A stretch of DNA of 51,123 bases from the NCBI GenBank assembly GCA_001552935.1, contig KQ959713.1, forward strand, positions 162,230 to 213,352. Direction: 5' to 3'. Made by a program: the position numbers and the translations under genes. This DNA is from Umbribacter vaginalis (GTDB lineage: Bacteria; Actinomycetota; Coriobacteriia; Coriobacteriales; Eggerthellaceae). The notes under the pieces were generated by a model. That model worked only from the letters and a program-made list of their open reading frames with translations, did not search any database and was not told the origin of the DNA. Shown piece after piece: positions 19,192-29,044 of this stretch; the stretch's first letter is position 1; each line of letters begins with the position of its first letter.

Positions 19192-19980
19192 TTAGCTTGC
19201 TTGTTTTTCCTGTAATTCCTGTTCTTGCTGCTGTTTAATGCGGCGCATAAGAACAATGCGCGCTACGAACAACGACGCTTCATATAATACTAACAGTGCT
19301 GCAAACATCAAAAACATAGTAACTGGATTAGCATCGGGCGTCACAATAGCTGAAAATACCATCAGTCCAACATATACATAACGCCAGCTTCTACGTAATT
19401 TCTTGTATGAAACAATATTAAATATCACCAGATAGAAAATAAGAATTGGAAGCTCAAAGGCAATACCAAAACCAAGTTCAAACTTAATAATGATGTCAAT
19501 ATACGTAGAAAGACGTGCTTGTACTAAACCAACACCACTTGCTTGGTCAACCAGCCATCCAAACGCAGGATTAAGAATTACCAGATAGCAAAAGATAGTT
19601 CCGAAAATAAAAAGCACAACCGCTGCTGCAAACGTAGGCATAAACCAACGGCGCTCTTTCGGGCGAAGCGCTGGCAGAAAAAACGCTATAATCTGCCACA
19701 AAATAATTGGTGACGTAGCAACAACTGATGCCCAAAACGACACCAAAAAACGCGTAGCAAATGCCTCAAATGGATCAAGAATATACAGCTGAGCCGCACC
19801 AGTAGTAGGATCAATACCAACCGATTGCGCAATAGGCAGCAACAGAAATTGAATAATCGTAGGTGTAGCGGTATAAAACACCATCAAGGCAATAAGCAGC
19901 GCAGCCACGATACGCACAATGCGCATACGAAGCTCGCCTAAATGTTCCATAAGCGGCATACGAGCAGGTCCAATAGGCAT
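19192..19980 (-). CDS. tatC: Sec-independent translocase subunit TatC
   Basis: TatC is the membrane receptor that binds twin-arginine signal peptides of folded exported proteins. The 262-residue protein has the N-terminal MPLMEHLGELRMRI motif, six hydrophobic segments, the conserved periplasmic DPFEAFATR and cytoplasmic FELGFGIAFELP. It lies one base after the tatA stop and just before hypA, so hydrogenase maturation and Tat export are co-transcribed. This fits the Tat export of NiFe-hydrogenases. Confidence 0.97.
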   Translation of the reverse strand: MPIGPARMPLMEHLGELRMRIVRIVAALLIALMVFYTATPTIIQFLLLPIAQSVGIDPTTGAAQLYILDPFEAFATRFLVSFWASVVATSPIILWQIIAFFLPALRPKERRWFMPTFAAAVVLFIFGTIFCYLVILNPAFGWLVDQASGVGLVQARLSTYIDIIIKFELGFGIAFELPILIFYLVIFNIVSYKKLRRSWRYVYVGLMVFSAIVTPDANPVTMFLMFAALLVLYEASLFVARIVLMRRIKQQQEQELQEKQAS

Positions 19981-19981
19981 G

Positions 19982-21358
19982 TTAGTTCTCCTTTTCGATG
20001 CTTAAACTACCATATGCCGAGGCAGTTGAAATAGTAGGCGTTTCAGTGCTCGTATCGCTGGATGCTGGAGCAGGTGCTTGTGCGCCTGTTTTGGTTGACG
20101 CTTTAGCACGCGTCGTTGTTGTGCGAGACGTTGTAGTTGACGCTTTGCTACGTGACGTTTTTGTACGAGATGCTGCGCTTGACGTTTTACTGCGCGACGT
20201 TTTTGTTTTCTCAGATACCGATTGCTCAGCTTGATCAGTGGAAGCGGATGTTTTTGCGGTCGTTTTTTTAGAAGATGTCGAAGCTTGATCAGTACTATCA
20301 GCTGCGTTTTTAGTTCGCTTAGTGCCAGCGGCTTTAGCAGTTGTTTTACCAGCGGCTTCAGACGCTTTTGTAGCTTTTGTTGCCGCTGTTGTGCCAGTGG
20401 CTTTGGCAGTTTTTGTAGTCTTTGTTGCTGTTTTTGCAGTTGTATCAGGTGATTTTGTTGTCTTTATGGCAGACTTCGTAGCTTTTGTAGTAGTTTTTGT
20501 GCGAGTTTGTGCAGTAGTTTTAGTAGGAGTTTTGGATGCTACCGAACGCTTAGTGCCACGTTTCGCTGTACTACTTGATGCAGAGACACTCTGCTCATCA
20601 ACAGAAATAGCATTATCGAGCGCTCCGTCAGAAGTATCGCGTGCAGTATCGCTTTTAACGGACATTTTAGTACTGTCAGGAGCGTTTTCACTTGCAGCAA
20701 CATCATGTGTTTGAGTCTCTTTTTGCTCACGCGCTGCTTCTTGCAACTCTTTTGCATGTGCGCGTGCCTTTGCTTTACGCTGAGCTGCAGCTTTACGCTG
20801 TTCAGCTTCTTGTTTCCGCCGAGCTTCCTCGGCTTCTTCTTCACGACGAACTTCTTCTGCAGCAACGGCAGAATCGGGCAGTAAACTTGCATCTTCCATG
20901 CGACGACGCTCACGCAACTGCTCTTCATCACGCTTACGCGCTTCATCTTTACGCTGAGCTTCCGCTTCTGCAGCACGCTTTGCGCGTTCACGCTCGTAGC
21001 GTTCTTTGCGCTGTTCAAAGGCATCTTTCGCAGCATCTGCATCGGCCGCACGTACACTCGATGATGCAGAACTTTGCTGCTTTTTATGTCCTGTTGCTTC
21101 ATCAAAGGTTTCTTTCACCAACGACGAAGCTTTTGTGGCAACCTTATCAAAAGCTTGTGTGGGATCTTTAATAGGTTCATCAGAGTTCGGGTCAAACACA
21201 TCGCTGCGAATAACATCGCTCATTTCTTGCTGAACATTACGCAGCTTTGCAATAGCTTTACCAGCTGTTTTTGCCATTCCTGGCAATTTTTCGGGGCCAA
21301 AAATAAGAAACCCAAAAAGAAGAATTATAAATAGTTCAAATCCGCCAATACCAAACAC
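19982..21358 (-). CDS. tatA: TatA/TatB-like protein with very long charged tail
   Basis: Residues 1-50 are a standard TatA/B module: a membrane helix (GGFELFIILLFGFLIFGPEKLP) and an amphipathic helix with the conserved FGPEKLP hinge. TatA builds the translocation pore and TatB helps bind substrates; which role applies cannot be decided from sequence. The protein is 458 residues, against roughly 60-170 normally. Residues about 105-215 are Arg/Glu/Ala-rich and likely coiled coil (RKERYERERAKRAAEAEAQ and similar). Residues about 265-440 are Thr/Lys/Ala/Ser low-complexity with repeated TKTT and SRTKTSRSK phrases. This tail would be cytoplasmic. Confidence 0.85.
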   Translation of the reverse strand: MFGIGGFELFIILLFGFLIFGPEKLPGMAKTAGKAIAKLRNVQQEMSDVIRSDVFDPNSDEPIKDPTQAFDKVATKASSLVKETFDEATGHKKQQSSASSSVRAADADAAKDAFEQRKERYERERAKRAAEAEAQRKDEARKRDEEQLRERRRMEDASLLPDSAVAAEEVRREEEAEEARRKQEAEQRKAAAQRKAKARAHAKELQEAAREQKETQTHDVAASENAPDSTKMSVKSDTARDTSDGALDNAISVDEQSVSASSSTAKRGTKRSVASKTPTKTTAQTRTKTTTKATKSAIKTTKSPDTTAKTATKTTKTAKATGTTAATKATKASEAAGKTTAKAAGTKRTKNAADSTDQASTSSKKTTAKTSASTDQAEQSVSEKTKTSRSKTSSAASRTKTSRSKASTTTSRTTTTRAKASTKTGAQAPAPASSDTSTETPTISTASAYGSLSIEKEN

Positions 21359-21737
21359 AAATTAACCCTTCAATACGTACCGCCATAATTACCCGATTAA
21401 ACAGGTGATACATGCGCATTTCTCGTCTTTGTTGGTGCAATATCTCGGTGCATTCGAAGCGCACTGTCTATCTGTTCATCGCCAAAACCAACTGTGTTAC
21501 GCTCTCATGCAATTATAATACGCACATATAATGCAGCGCTATCACAACCTGTGCACCTCTATACCGCTCCAGAGCACCTCTGCATTGCTTCATCACGTCG
21601 CATCGTTTCTTCACGGTGCAACGCTTGTTCATGCTGCATCGTTTCTCCAGGTAACGCTTTACCATAAAGCTCTTACTCTGCGCGTGCTATCACACTAACG
21701 AACAGCTCTCCTCGCAAAAACGCGCAACAGAAAACGC
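21359..21737. other. Intergenic gap with short private repeats
   Basis: No gene is visible. The stretch GCATCGTTTCTTCACGGTGC at about 21600 recurs in variant form (GCATCGTTTCTCCAGGTAAC) about 38 bases later. It should hold the tatA promoter, which I cannot place with confidence. Confidence 0.5.
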
Positions 21738-21935
21738 TTAATGCGCACCACCAAGCAATGACAGTGCAACCGTTGGAATGCCCAGCGCCAACACCAATAC
21801 CACAGCAACAACCACGGTAAATACCTTTTTAATACGCTCGGAGCGTTCGCGGGCAGCTTTGTAGTGAGCTTCGCGTGCGCGAGCAGCGGCAACACGATCG
21901 GCAGTCTGCTTTCCACTAGTTTTTTGCGAACTCAT
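21738..21935 (-). CDS. Small single-pass membrane protein, unknown
   Basis: A 65-residue protein with a basic, Ala/Arg/Glu-rich N-terminal half (AARAREAHYKAARERSERIKK) and one hydrophobic helix (VFTVVVAVVLVLALGIPTVAL) near the C-terminus. The ATG at 21935 is preceded by AAAGGAGATGC, a strong ribosome-binding site. TTGAGA and TATACG, 16 bases apart on the minus strand, could be its promoter. I do not recognise a family. The cytoplasmic basic domain and C-terminal anchor suggest a membrane-associated accessory protein, but this is only inference. Confidence 0.6.
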   Translation of the reverse strand: MSSQKTSGKQTADRVAAARAREAHYKAARERSERIKKVFTVVVAVVLVLALGIPTVALSLLGGAH

Positions 21936-22214
21936 TGCATCTCCTTTATACCGTATAAAATCGCATAAAACGTTCTCAACGAACCGCAATTGCCATAGTG
22001 TAATCATTCTTATTCAAGCAGTCGCGTAACCGTTTAGAAAATTTTTGCGCTAAAAGCGTTATTATCATATCACTGTGTGCATAATACACTTCGGGAACTT
22101 ACAATTCCAAACATTTTATAGAATGTTACTTGTATCATAGCTATCGTCCTATACCACCTGCTCACTGTTTTATCAGTACGATGCACATACGCACAAGTTT
22201 GATGAAAGGCAATC

Positions 22215-23108
22215 ATGACTTCTCACAGCACACAAAACATGCCTCACGACCCACATCAACACACCAAGGATGCCTTTTTTGATACCAACGATACCAAACC
22301 GACAAGATTACATGGGCATAATGCCTCAGCAAAACAAGCAGAACATTCGCATATACACACTATAGACACTGCATCGGGAACACCAGCTCCTGCATCGATA
22401 TCAGAAGAGCGTGTAAAATGTATTTTTTCAAATATTGCACGAAAATACGGCTTGTTTAACACCTGTTCAAGCTTTGGAACATACCGTTTATGGTTGCATG
22501 CGCTGGTAGATTACGCACCCATTACGCACGCGGATACTGTTCTTGATATAGCTGGAGGAACAGGCGATGTGTCGTTTTGTGTCGCGCGCAAGAAAAAACC
22601 AGCTCGCATAGTATGCAGCGATCTTGTTCCAGAAATGCTTGACGTAGCAAAAGAGCGTTATCAGCGCCATTATTCCAAACTTACTCCTATTGATTTCCAT
22701 GTTGTAGACGCGCAAAACATACCCTATGCCGATAACAGCTTCGAGTGCGTTACCGTAGCTTACGGTATCCGCAACATGCCCGATAGAAAACGTGCATTGC
22801 AGGAAATACGCCGTGTACTGAAACCAGGCGGCGCGTGTGTGTGTTTAGAATTTTCGCATCCGCACAATAAGCTGTGGCGCGCGTTATACGAATTTTACCT
22901 GCGCCATAACATTCCCTTATGGGGTAAATTTATTACGGGGGATGCTGAAGGCTTTGTATATCTTGCACAATCGATACATGCGTTTCCAGCGCAACAAGAA
23001 TTTGCACACCTGTTTGAAGAAAGCGGTTTCGAGCGTGTGACGTGGAAAAACTGCGCTGGCGGGATTGCTGCTATTCATCGCGCATTTAAGCCCTGTGAAG
23101 AAGCGTAA
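22215..23108 (+). CDS. menG: Demethylmenaquinone methyltransferase
   Basis: MenG/UbiE methylates demethylmenaquinone with S-adenosylmethionine, the last step of menaquinone synthesis. The 297-residue protein has the SAM site VLDIAGGTGDVSF (about residue 110), DLVPEMLDVAKER, and the family motifs VTVAYGIRNMPDR and FSHPHNKLWRALYEFY. The core begins near residue 65 (VKCIFSNIARKYGLFN). The first 60 residues are an added His/Thr/Ser-rich extension with no internal start codon, so they are likely translated. AAAGG lies close before the ATG. The gene is divergent from the small membrane gene and convergent with tsaD. The gap 21936-22214 shows no gene. Confidence 0.93.
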   Translation: MTSHSTQNMPHDPHQHTKDAFFDTNDTKPTRLHGHNASAKQAEHSHIHTIDTASGTPAPASISEERVKCIFSNIARKYGLFNTCSSFGTYRLWLHALVDYAPITHADTVLDIAGGTGDVSFCVARKKKPARIVCSDLVPEMLDVAKERYQRHYSKLTPIDFHVVDAQNIPYADNSFECVTVAYGIRNMPDRKRALQEIRRVLKPGGACVCLEFSHPHNKLWRALYEFYLRHNIPLWGKFITGDAEGFVYLAQSIHAFPAQQEFAHLFEESGFERVTWKNCAGGIAAIHRAFKPCEEA

Positions 23109-23261
23109 ACTACATAAATAGTAATCAAGCACAGCTACGTAAACTACGTACCTAAACCGAGCGACAGAGCAAAAGGGTAAGGTAGCTACATAAATCTCGC
23201 GCGCGAAGAAGCTGAAGTCACATAATCCAGTCGAGTGTGTGTTCAGTCGAGCGTGTGGCGC

Positions 23262-25991
23262 TTAATACGGCTCGTCTAAATTACAGCGCGCTTGAGGATC
23301 AAACCCAATATTGAAAAATTTCCCTTGCTTATAGCGATCGTATGCTACAAGCGCAATCATGCCCGCATTATCGCCGCACGAACGCAAAGGCGGTAGCGCA
23401 AGACGCACACCTTCTTCAGCGCACATCTCCTCGTACGCACGACGTAGCTGCGGATTTGCAGCCACACCGCCACCTAAGCAAAACACTTTTGCACCCGTTT
23501 CGCGCAACGCTGTACGACTTTTTTCAACTTGTACATCGATTACTGCCTGCTGAAAACTTGCCGCGATGTCAGCCACAGGCAGTTCTTCATGACGCTGTTT
23601 TGCATTGTTGATGTAGGTAATAACAGCTGTTTTTAAGCCCGAAAGTGAGAAGCGATAATCGCCCGAGTGCAGCATTGCACGCGGGAACGCAATTGCACGC
23701 GGATTGCCCTGTTTTGCAAGACGAGAAATATGAGGTCCACCAGGATATCCAAGGCCAAGTGCCTTTGCAACTTTATCGAATGCTTCGCCCACGGCGTCGT
23801 CAATCGTTGAACCAAGCGTATGATACGACCCCCACGCTTGTACATGAACAAGCAAGGTATTTCCACCTGAGACCAGCGAGGCAACTAGCGGAGGCTTAAG
23901 CCAGTCATTTCCAATTTTATTAGCGTACAAATGCCCTTCCAGGTGATTAACGCCAATCACGGGAATTTCAAGCGCCCACGCAACACCTTTTGCCCACGCA
24001 ACACCTACCACAAGCGCACCCAGCAAGCCAGGAGCATACGTAACGCTTATCGCATCGAGGCTTTTCCATGAAAACATTGACGCTTCACGAGGTGTTATGT
24101 GCTTTCGTGCAGCATCCATGCACTCAGACGCAACGCCACAAATTGCTTCAATATGCTTGCGACTTGCAATTTCCGGAACAACGCCACCAAAACGAGCATG
24201 AAAATCAATCTGCGATGCTACAACATCGGCAAGTAAATTTCCTGCGCCATCGATAAGCGCTGCGGCTGTTTCATCGCATGACGATTCAACCGCAAAAATA
24301 AGTGTATGAACAGCACCTTCAGTGTTATAAGCAGTATCGGTATGAGAAGTGCTTGGAGCGTTATCACTGATGGCGGATGCACTGGGCAAAGAAGCGTTAC
24401 GCGTAGCAATGCAAGCCGTTGGCGCTGATGCTGAGTGCAGAGCAACTTCCGTTTCTTCATGCTCGCACACTTCCATACCGCCTGTTTGAAAGCCTGATAC
24501 CAGCAACGGAGCTTGCATAATACGAGCGTCGTCACCGTTTGAATAGTATGCAGGTCGGCGTGAAACTTCCGTAAAACCAATGCGCTCATAAAAAGCGCAC
24601 GCGCTTTCATTAGCTGCGGACACTTCCAACATCATCGTTGTGGCTCCCAAATTGCGAGCATCATCAGCAAGACGTGTGAGCAACTCGCGTGCAATCCCAC
24701 AACGACGATGTGCGCAGCTTACGCCAATACGCAGCAGCTCCATTACATCGCCTGCTACTAAACACCCTGCGTATGCAAGTAATGTACGCTTGTTACGGTG
24801 CGTATTCAGCGCATAAGCAGCCCACCACACATGACCGCTCGTGCGCAAATCGCTCAGAAACTGCTCGCTTGTCCAGGGAGTTGTTGGCATAACGTTCGCG
24901 TCTAACGCTGCAACAGCATTCATGCTGGCTGCATCAAGCGGCAGAAACACAACAACGTTTTCACCATCACCATTTTCATCAGGCAACACAATATCGCGCG
25001 ATGCAACTGTCGAACTCACACCAGACGCAGGAAGTGTGCAATCGTACGTAGACGTGCCGGCAGACACGCCATCAGGCGTACGTGCTGATACAAACGCAGG
25101 TACTGAAACAGAAGTGGCATTATGCGGCGCATCAGTTGAGCTCAAACGGGCACGCTCATTTTCTTCAGCATCAGAAAGACGCGTGTAAACAGGTAAAACA
25201 TAGGCAGGATTATGGCGAGCAGCATCGAAAATATCCACGCGCGCACTATCGATTTCCTGTTGCAAGCACAACAACAAGCCCCAACCACTGGTATTCCACA
25301 GCTTTTCTGGAAGCATGCTGCCAAACGATGAAAACTCATCGACATACTTTGTAAGCGCATCACCAGTAATAGCCCACGTTAACGCGTTATGAGAAAGCGA
25401 CGCCGTAGCCTCAGACTGTGACGCACTCGAATTGGAACATGACACATCAGCACTACCGCTTCCCCCTGCCGAATGAGAAAGTGACGCACGTGTGTCGTGC
25501 AAAAAGGTATACGCTTGTGCAACTTTCATCACACATACGCTGGTATGACGCTGCACTCCCTGTTCAGTTAAGGTATAGCACGCAGGATATACCTCTTTGC
25601 GCATCGCATCACATACCACTGCAAGCGCACCTCGTGTGCCAGCATGCCATGCTCCCCAAGCCAATGCGTCCAGCGTTGAAATGCCAATTAAGCCAATAGA
25701 GAGTGATTGCGCAATGCCTTTCGCTGTAGCAAGCGCAATGCGAACACCAGTAAAAGAACCAGGCCCAAGACCACAACATACACATTGAAGATCGCTATGG
25801 TCAACGTGATGTTTTTTCAAAAGCGCATCGAGCATTGGTAGAAGCAGCGTATTTGATGCACGATGAGCAGCGCACGTATCGCTGTCACACAACTCAAGTG
25901 CGCAGCGTCCATCGTGCAGCACTATACGTGCAAGCGCAACCGTTACTACTTCGTTTGAAGTGTCAAACATTACAACATACGACTTGCTCAT
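23262..25991 (-). CDS. tsaD: TsaB-RimI-TsaD fusion for tRNA t6A synthesis
   Basis: Three proteins usually made separately are joined in 909 residues. Residues about 1-215 are TsaB (VMFDTSNEVVTVALARI, CCGLGPGSFTGVRI), the partner subunit of the threonylcarbamoyl transferase. Residues about 345-495 are a GNAT acetyltransferase like RimI (CAHRRCGIARELLTRLADDA, ESACAFYERIGF), which acetylates ribosomal protein S18 in other bacteria. Residues about 565-909 are TsaD, the catalytic subunit that adds threonylcarbamoyl to A37 of ANN-decoding tRNAs, with SSCDETAAALI and the metal-binding HLEGH. Ser/Ala/Thr-rich linkers join them. tsaE lies 15 bases upstream on the same strand, so the t6A genes form one operon. 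Confidence 0.95.
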   Translation of the reverse strand: MSKSYVVMFDTSNEVVTVALARIVLHDGRCALELCDSDTCAAHRASNTLLLPMLDALLKKHHVDHSDLQCVCCGLGPGSFTGVRIALATAKGIAQSLSIGLIGISTLDALAWGAWHAGTRGALAVVCDAMRKEVYPACYTLTEQGVQRHTSVCVMKVAQAYTFLHDTRASLSHSAGGSGSADVSCSNSSASQSEATASLSHNALTWAITGDALTKYVDEFSSFGSMLPEKLWNTSGWGLLLCLQQEIDSARVDIFDAARHNPAYVLPVYTRLSDAEENERARLSSTDAPHNATSVSVPAFVSARTPDGVSAGTSTYDCTLPASGVSSTVASRDIVLPDENGDGENVVVFLPLDAASMNAVAALDANVMPTTPWTSEQFLSDLRTSGHVWWAAYALNTHRNKRTLLAYAGCLVAGDVMELLRIGVSCAHRRCGIARELLTRLADDARNLGATTMMLEVSAANESACAFYERIGFTEVSRRPAYYSNGDDARIMQAPLLVSGFQTGGMEVCEHEETEVALHSASAPTACIATRNASLPSASAISDNAPSTSHTDTAYNTEGAVHTLIFAVESSCDETAAALIDGAGNLLADVVASQIDFHARFGGVVPEIASRKHIEAICGVASECMDAARKHITPREASMFSWKSLDAISVTYAPGLLGALVVGVAWAKGVAWALEIPVIGVNHLEGHLYANKIGNDWLKPPLVASLVSGGNTLLVHVQAWGSYHTLGSTIDDAVGEAFDKVAKALGLGYPGGPHISRLAKQGNPRAIAFPRAMLHSGDYRFSLSGLKTAVITYINNAKQRHEELPVADIAASFQQAVIDVQVEKSRTALRETGAKVFCLGGGVAANPQLRRAYEEMCAEEGVRLALPPLRSCGDNAGMIALVAYDRYKQGKFFNIGFDPQARCNLDEPY

Positions 25992-26006
25992 CGATAATCC
26001 TTCACC

Positions 26007-26630
26007 TTACAACTGTGTATACGCGTCATGCCAGCTTTTAGATACATGCGCACTGCGAGCTCCTGTAGCTTGTATATGAACCTGTCGATTTTGCTGTTCA
26101 TCAACAGAAATATAAACGCGCAGTATATCATCACCTAACGCGTCAATAAACTTTTCTCCCCACTCGATACACGATACGCCATCGCCCTCGATTGTTTCGT
26201 AAAACGCAATATCATCAAGCTGTTCGTACGTATCAAGACGATATAAGTCGAAATGATAGAGAGGAATTCCGTGCGTTGCGTACGATAACAGCAAGTTAAA
26301 GGTAGGACTTACAACGTCATCGTGCGTACCCATTGCATGCGCAAGCCCTTGCGTAAAACACGTTTTGCCAGCACCAAGATCGCCCTCAAGCAGAATAATA
26401 TCACCTGCTTGCACATATGGTGCAAGCAGCGCAGCTACGTTTTGAAGCTGTTTGGCGCTTGAACATTGTACGTTCCACGTATCAGCACACGTTTGTATAT
26501 CATTGCTGTTCAATTCATTACAGCGCGGCTGTTCGCTTGTATATGAAGTATCCACATAACCACCTTGAACTGCGTTTATATCATTGTATCTCGATAGTAC
26601 CACACAGGAACCAGAAAAGCTAACGCCCAC
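26007..26630 (-). CDS. tsaE: tRNA t6A ATPase TsaE
   Basis: TsaE is the small ATPase that regenerates the TsaB-TsaD complex during t6A formation. It has Walker [19 protein letters not shown] near residue 80, [10 protein letters not shown], the YHFDLYRL motif and CIEWGE. The open frame gives 207 residues, about 50 more than usual, and the first 50 (up to [13 protein letters not shown]) do not match the family. The true start may be a later GTG or similar codon, but I see no decisive ribosome-binding site. It lies directly before the TsaB-RimI-TsaD fusion. Confidence 0.92.
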   Translation of the reverse strand: MGVSFSGSCVVLSRYNDINAVQGGYVDTSYTSEQPRCNELNSNDIQTCADTWNVQCSSAKQLQNVAALLAPYVQAGDIILLEGDLGAGKTCFTQGLAHAMGTHDDVVSPTFNLLLSYATHGIPLYHFDLYRLDTYEQLDDIAFYETIEGDGVSCIEWGEKFIDALGDDILRVYISVDEQQNRQVHIQATGARSAHVSKSWHDAYTQL

Positions 26631-26802
26631 ATTACCACACGGAAATTCCTGAGCTCAGCCTTACCGTGCCACACGGAAAATACGCAATGGAGCGCACACG
26701 TTACCACACGGAAACTACTCATGCTAACGCCCCATTACCATATACGTCACCAGGCATTCATAGGCATTCATGTACCTGCGTTAATAACGAACATCAACGA
26801 AC
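26631..26802. repeat. Short dispersed phrase repeats in intergenic gap
   Basis: TACCACACGGAAA occurs exactly or nearly so about four times between 26598 and 26715 (TACCACACAGGAA, TACCACACGGAAA, TGCCACACGGAAA, TACCACACGGAAA), at intervals of about 34 bases. No gene is visible. Confidence 0.55.
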
Positions 26803-26839
26803 AAGCCGCCAAGGACTCATACGCTTAGCGGCTTTTTAT
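26803..26839 (+). terminator. Terminator-like hairpin
   Basis: The arms AAGCCGC and GCGGCTT enclose an 18-base loop. On the plus strand TTTTAT follows directly. Both flanking genes run on the minus strand, where the T-run is poor, so it may be a bidirectional or reversed terminator after the cell-wall protein gene. Confidence 0.5.
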
Positions 26840-26882
26840 ACTATCACCATATACAAAGCAATACGCCAGCAAGGCAGCTTTA

Positions 26883-28862
26883 CTACAAAGAAATATGAGC
26901 TTTGTGCAACGTAAATGAACCAACAACAGCGTCGCCGCCAAATACATTTACTTGTGAAATTGTATCGTGGTTATCTCTTAAAAACTCAGCAACTACCTTG
27001 GGATTAGTGTCATCAGCAAGAAGAAGTGGCGCTCCAAGCGATCCGCACAACGCTGAAGCGCACAGAGCATCAGTGTATCCCCAGCTGGTAGTGATGCCAA
27101 CACGGTTCGCACTAAAGCCACATGCAAGGCTTAAATCGGCAATCGCGCGCGAGGTATCGTACCACGTTTCTCCCGCTACACGCATAATGTCTGCACCTAA
27201 TTGCGCTGCTTGGTTCATGTGCGTCAATTGTGCTTGTACGTTATCGGAAACCGCTGCAGTTCCTCCCACAATAACAATACGTTTAACACCCAAACGATGA
27301 ATAGCAGCAAGCGTTGTATCACTCAACACATTCTGTTCATTCGTTAAGAAAATAGGAAATTGCTTCGCATACGCAAGCGATGAAGCGCTGAGCGCATCGG
27401 CATAATGTGCACTCGTCGTAACAAAACAAGTATCGGCGTGTTGAATACGCTCCGCAATACGTACCGCTGTATCATCAGCCCAGTTACCAAATACGCGTTC
27501 AACCGTTACTGACGGAAGTTCACGATTAAGCTGTGCAATAACATGATCAGGAACAACAGCTGTTCCACCACATACGATAACCTTTTTTACGTGTAAACGC
27601 TTCAGCTCATCGATGGTCTGTGTAGGTGCAGCGTCCCAATCGCACAATAACAACGGCGCATGATGCGCTCCTGCAAGTGCGCTAGCAGATAACGCATCCC
27701 AATAGCCATTTTTCGTAGCAAGAATAGCAACATCGGCGCTTTGATAAGCTGCTTGACTAATTGCCTGCATTGTTTGCGCATAAGAAGCACCAGAAATACG
27801 ATTACCTTTAAGCGCGCTTAGTTCAGGAAAATACGGCGCATCGGCGCTGGTAGCTGGAGAATCGTTTGTTGTAGAGGTGGTGTTTTGACTATCGTCTGCG
27901 GTATTCGTATGGTCTGTCTGGTCTGATTGTGCTGGTGAAGATTCTCCTGCATCATTTTGAGAATGAGCATCGCTTTCTAACTGACCTTGTACACGCTCCT
28001 TAAACGCATTCCATTGCGCTTCAAAATCGGCAACAGTTTGTGTATTCGATTCATTGCTTTCTGGAACGGTGCCTACAACATGATAACCAAGAGCAAGCTT
28101 AGGTGTTTGCAAGTCAAACACTTGGCTTGCGGCGATCCAACCATTGGTAGAACCATACGTGCATACGCCAAAGCCTGTTGCGTAATAATTCGGATTAATA
28201 AGATTTAAGTAGTGCCCAATTTGTGCATTTGGTTTCGTCGTGCGCAAATCATTAAGCGCATGTTCAATATCTTGTTGGTGCGCGGTATAGAAATCGTAGG
28301 CAGCGCGCCCTACTAAATTTTGTCCGCCATATTGTGCAGCAAGCGTGTCAAAATCAGCTTTTTCTCCAAGCCACAAGGAATAACCATCAGTGGTGTTATA
28401 CGTCCACGCTAAGTTTTCTCCAACATTGAACTGCTGAGGATGTGCAATGTTCTTATCAGCATAATGAGCATCGCACTGCGCTTGCACCATCAGCTTAGCA
28501 GAAATACGCAGCTCGGGTAATCCAACGCTTGCTCGATATGCATTTACGGCTTTAATTTGAGATAATGCATCAGACACATGATCAAGTGTTGCAGCATCGT
28601 TCACGCCATCGAAAACGTTATATGATGCAAATTTACACGTTGTATAAATATCATTTAAGGCGCTTTGACCACTAAACGTAATAAAACTACGAAAGTCAGC
28701 AGTAGAAGACTGTGGTTGTTCAACACCTTGATCAGCATGCGCATCCGCTAACGGAGACAATCCAACAACACCACTTACGCCAAATACGCATGCCGCAAGA
28801 GCGCATGCGCATGAGGCACCTACGAGCATATGTTTCAAATGTTTTGCTTGCACGTGAGACAT
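26883..28862 (-). CDS. Secreted CAP-domain protein with cell-wall-binding repeats
   Basis: The 659-residue protein begins with a signal peptide (basic start, then CACALAACVFGVSGVVGL, cleavage near ADAHA). Residues about 75-265 form a CAP (SCP/PR1) domain, with KAVNAYRASVGLPELRIS and GENLAWTYNTTDGYSLWLGE. After a Ser/Thr/Asp-rich linker (295-340) come three cell-wall-binding type 2 repeats. Each has a core like KNGYWDALSASALAGAHHAP, SAHYADALSASSLAYAKQFP or SWGYTDALCASALCGSLGAP, and a VVCGGTAVV-type ending. Such repeats anchor proteins to wall polymers. CAP domains in bacteria have no single known role. The protein stands alone between coaX and tsaE. Confidence 0.9.
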   Translation of the reverse strand: MSHVQAKHLKHMLVGASCACALAACVFGVSGVVGLSPLADAHADQGVEQPQSSTADFRSFITFSGQSALNDIYTTCKFASYNVFDGVNDAATLDHVSDALSQIKAVNAYRASVGLPELRISAKLMVQAQCDAHYADKNIAHPQQFNVGENLAWTYNTTDGYSLWLGEKADFDTLAAQYGGQNLVGRAAYDFYTAHQQDIEHALNDLRTTKPNAQIGHYLNLINPNYYATGFGVCTYGSTNGWIAASQVFDLQTPKLALGYHVVGTVPESNESNTQTVADFEAQWNAFKERVQGQLESDAHSQNDAGESSPAQSDQTDHTNTADDSQNTTSTTNDSPATSADAPYFPELSALKGNRISGASYAQTMQAISQAAYQSADVAILATKNGYWDALSASALAGAHHAPLLLCDWDAAPTQTIDELKRLHVKKVIVCGGTAVVPDHVIAQLNRELPSVTVERVFGNWADDTAVRIAERIQHADTCFVTTSAHYADALSASSLAYAKQFPIFLTNEQNVLSDTTLAAIHRLGVKRIVIVGGTAAVSDNVQAQLTHMNQAAQLGADIMRVAGETWYDTSRAIADLSLACGFSANRVGITTSWGYTDALCASALCGSLGAPLLLADDTNPKVVAEFLRDNHDTISQVNVFGGDAVVGSFTLHKAHISL

Positions 28863-29044
28863 AAATGCAACTCCTTACTTGTACAATAACTAACAAACAA
28901 CTTTTAAAGTGGCGTTATTGTAGCGTATACGCATATGCTTTTAGTCGACAAATATGAAGTTATAGCAGAATAAACGAGGTATTGTTTCCTTTTTGTTCGT
29001 TGAAATTCTCAATCGTTGCATCCGATCCACACACCTAAAGTCTC

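Noticed and set aside
20539-21171. Open frames on both strands within the TatA tail region
   Set aside because: Low-complexity coding sequence stays open in several frames; only the TatA frame has a recognisable start and domain.
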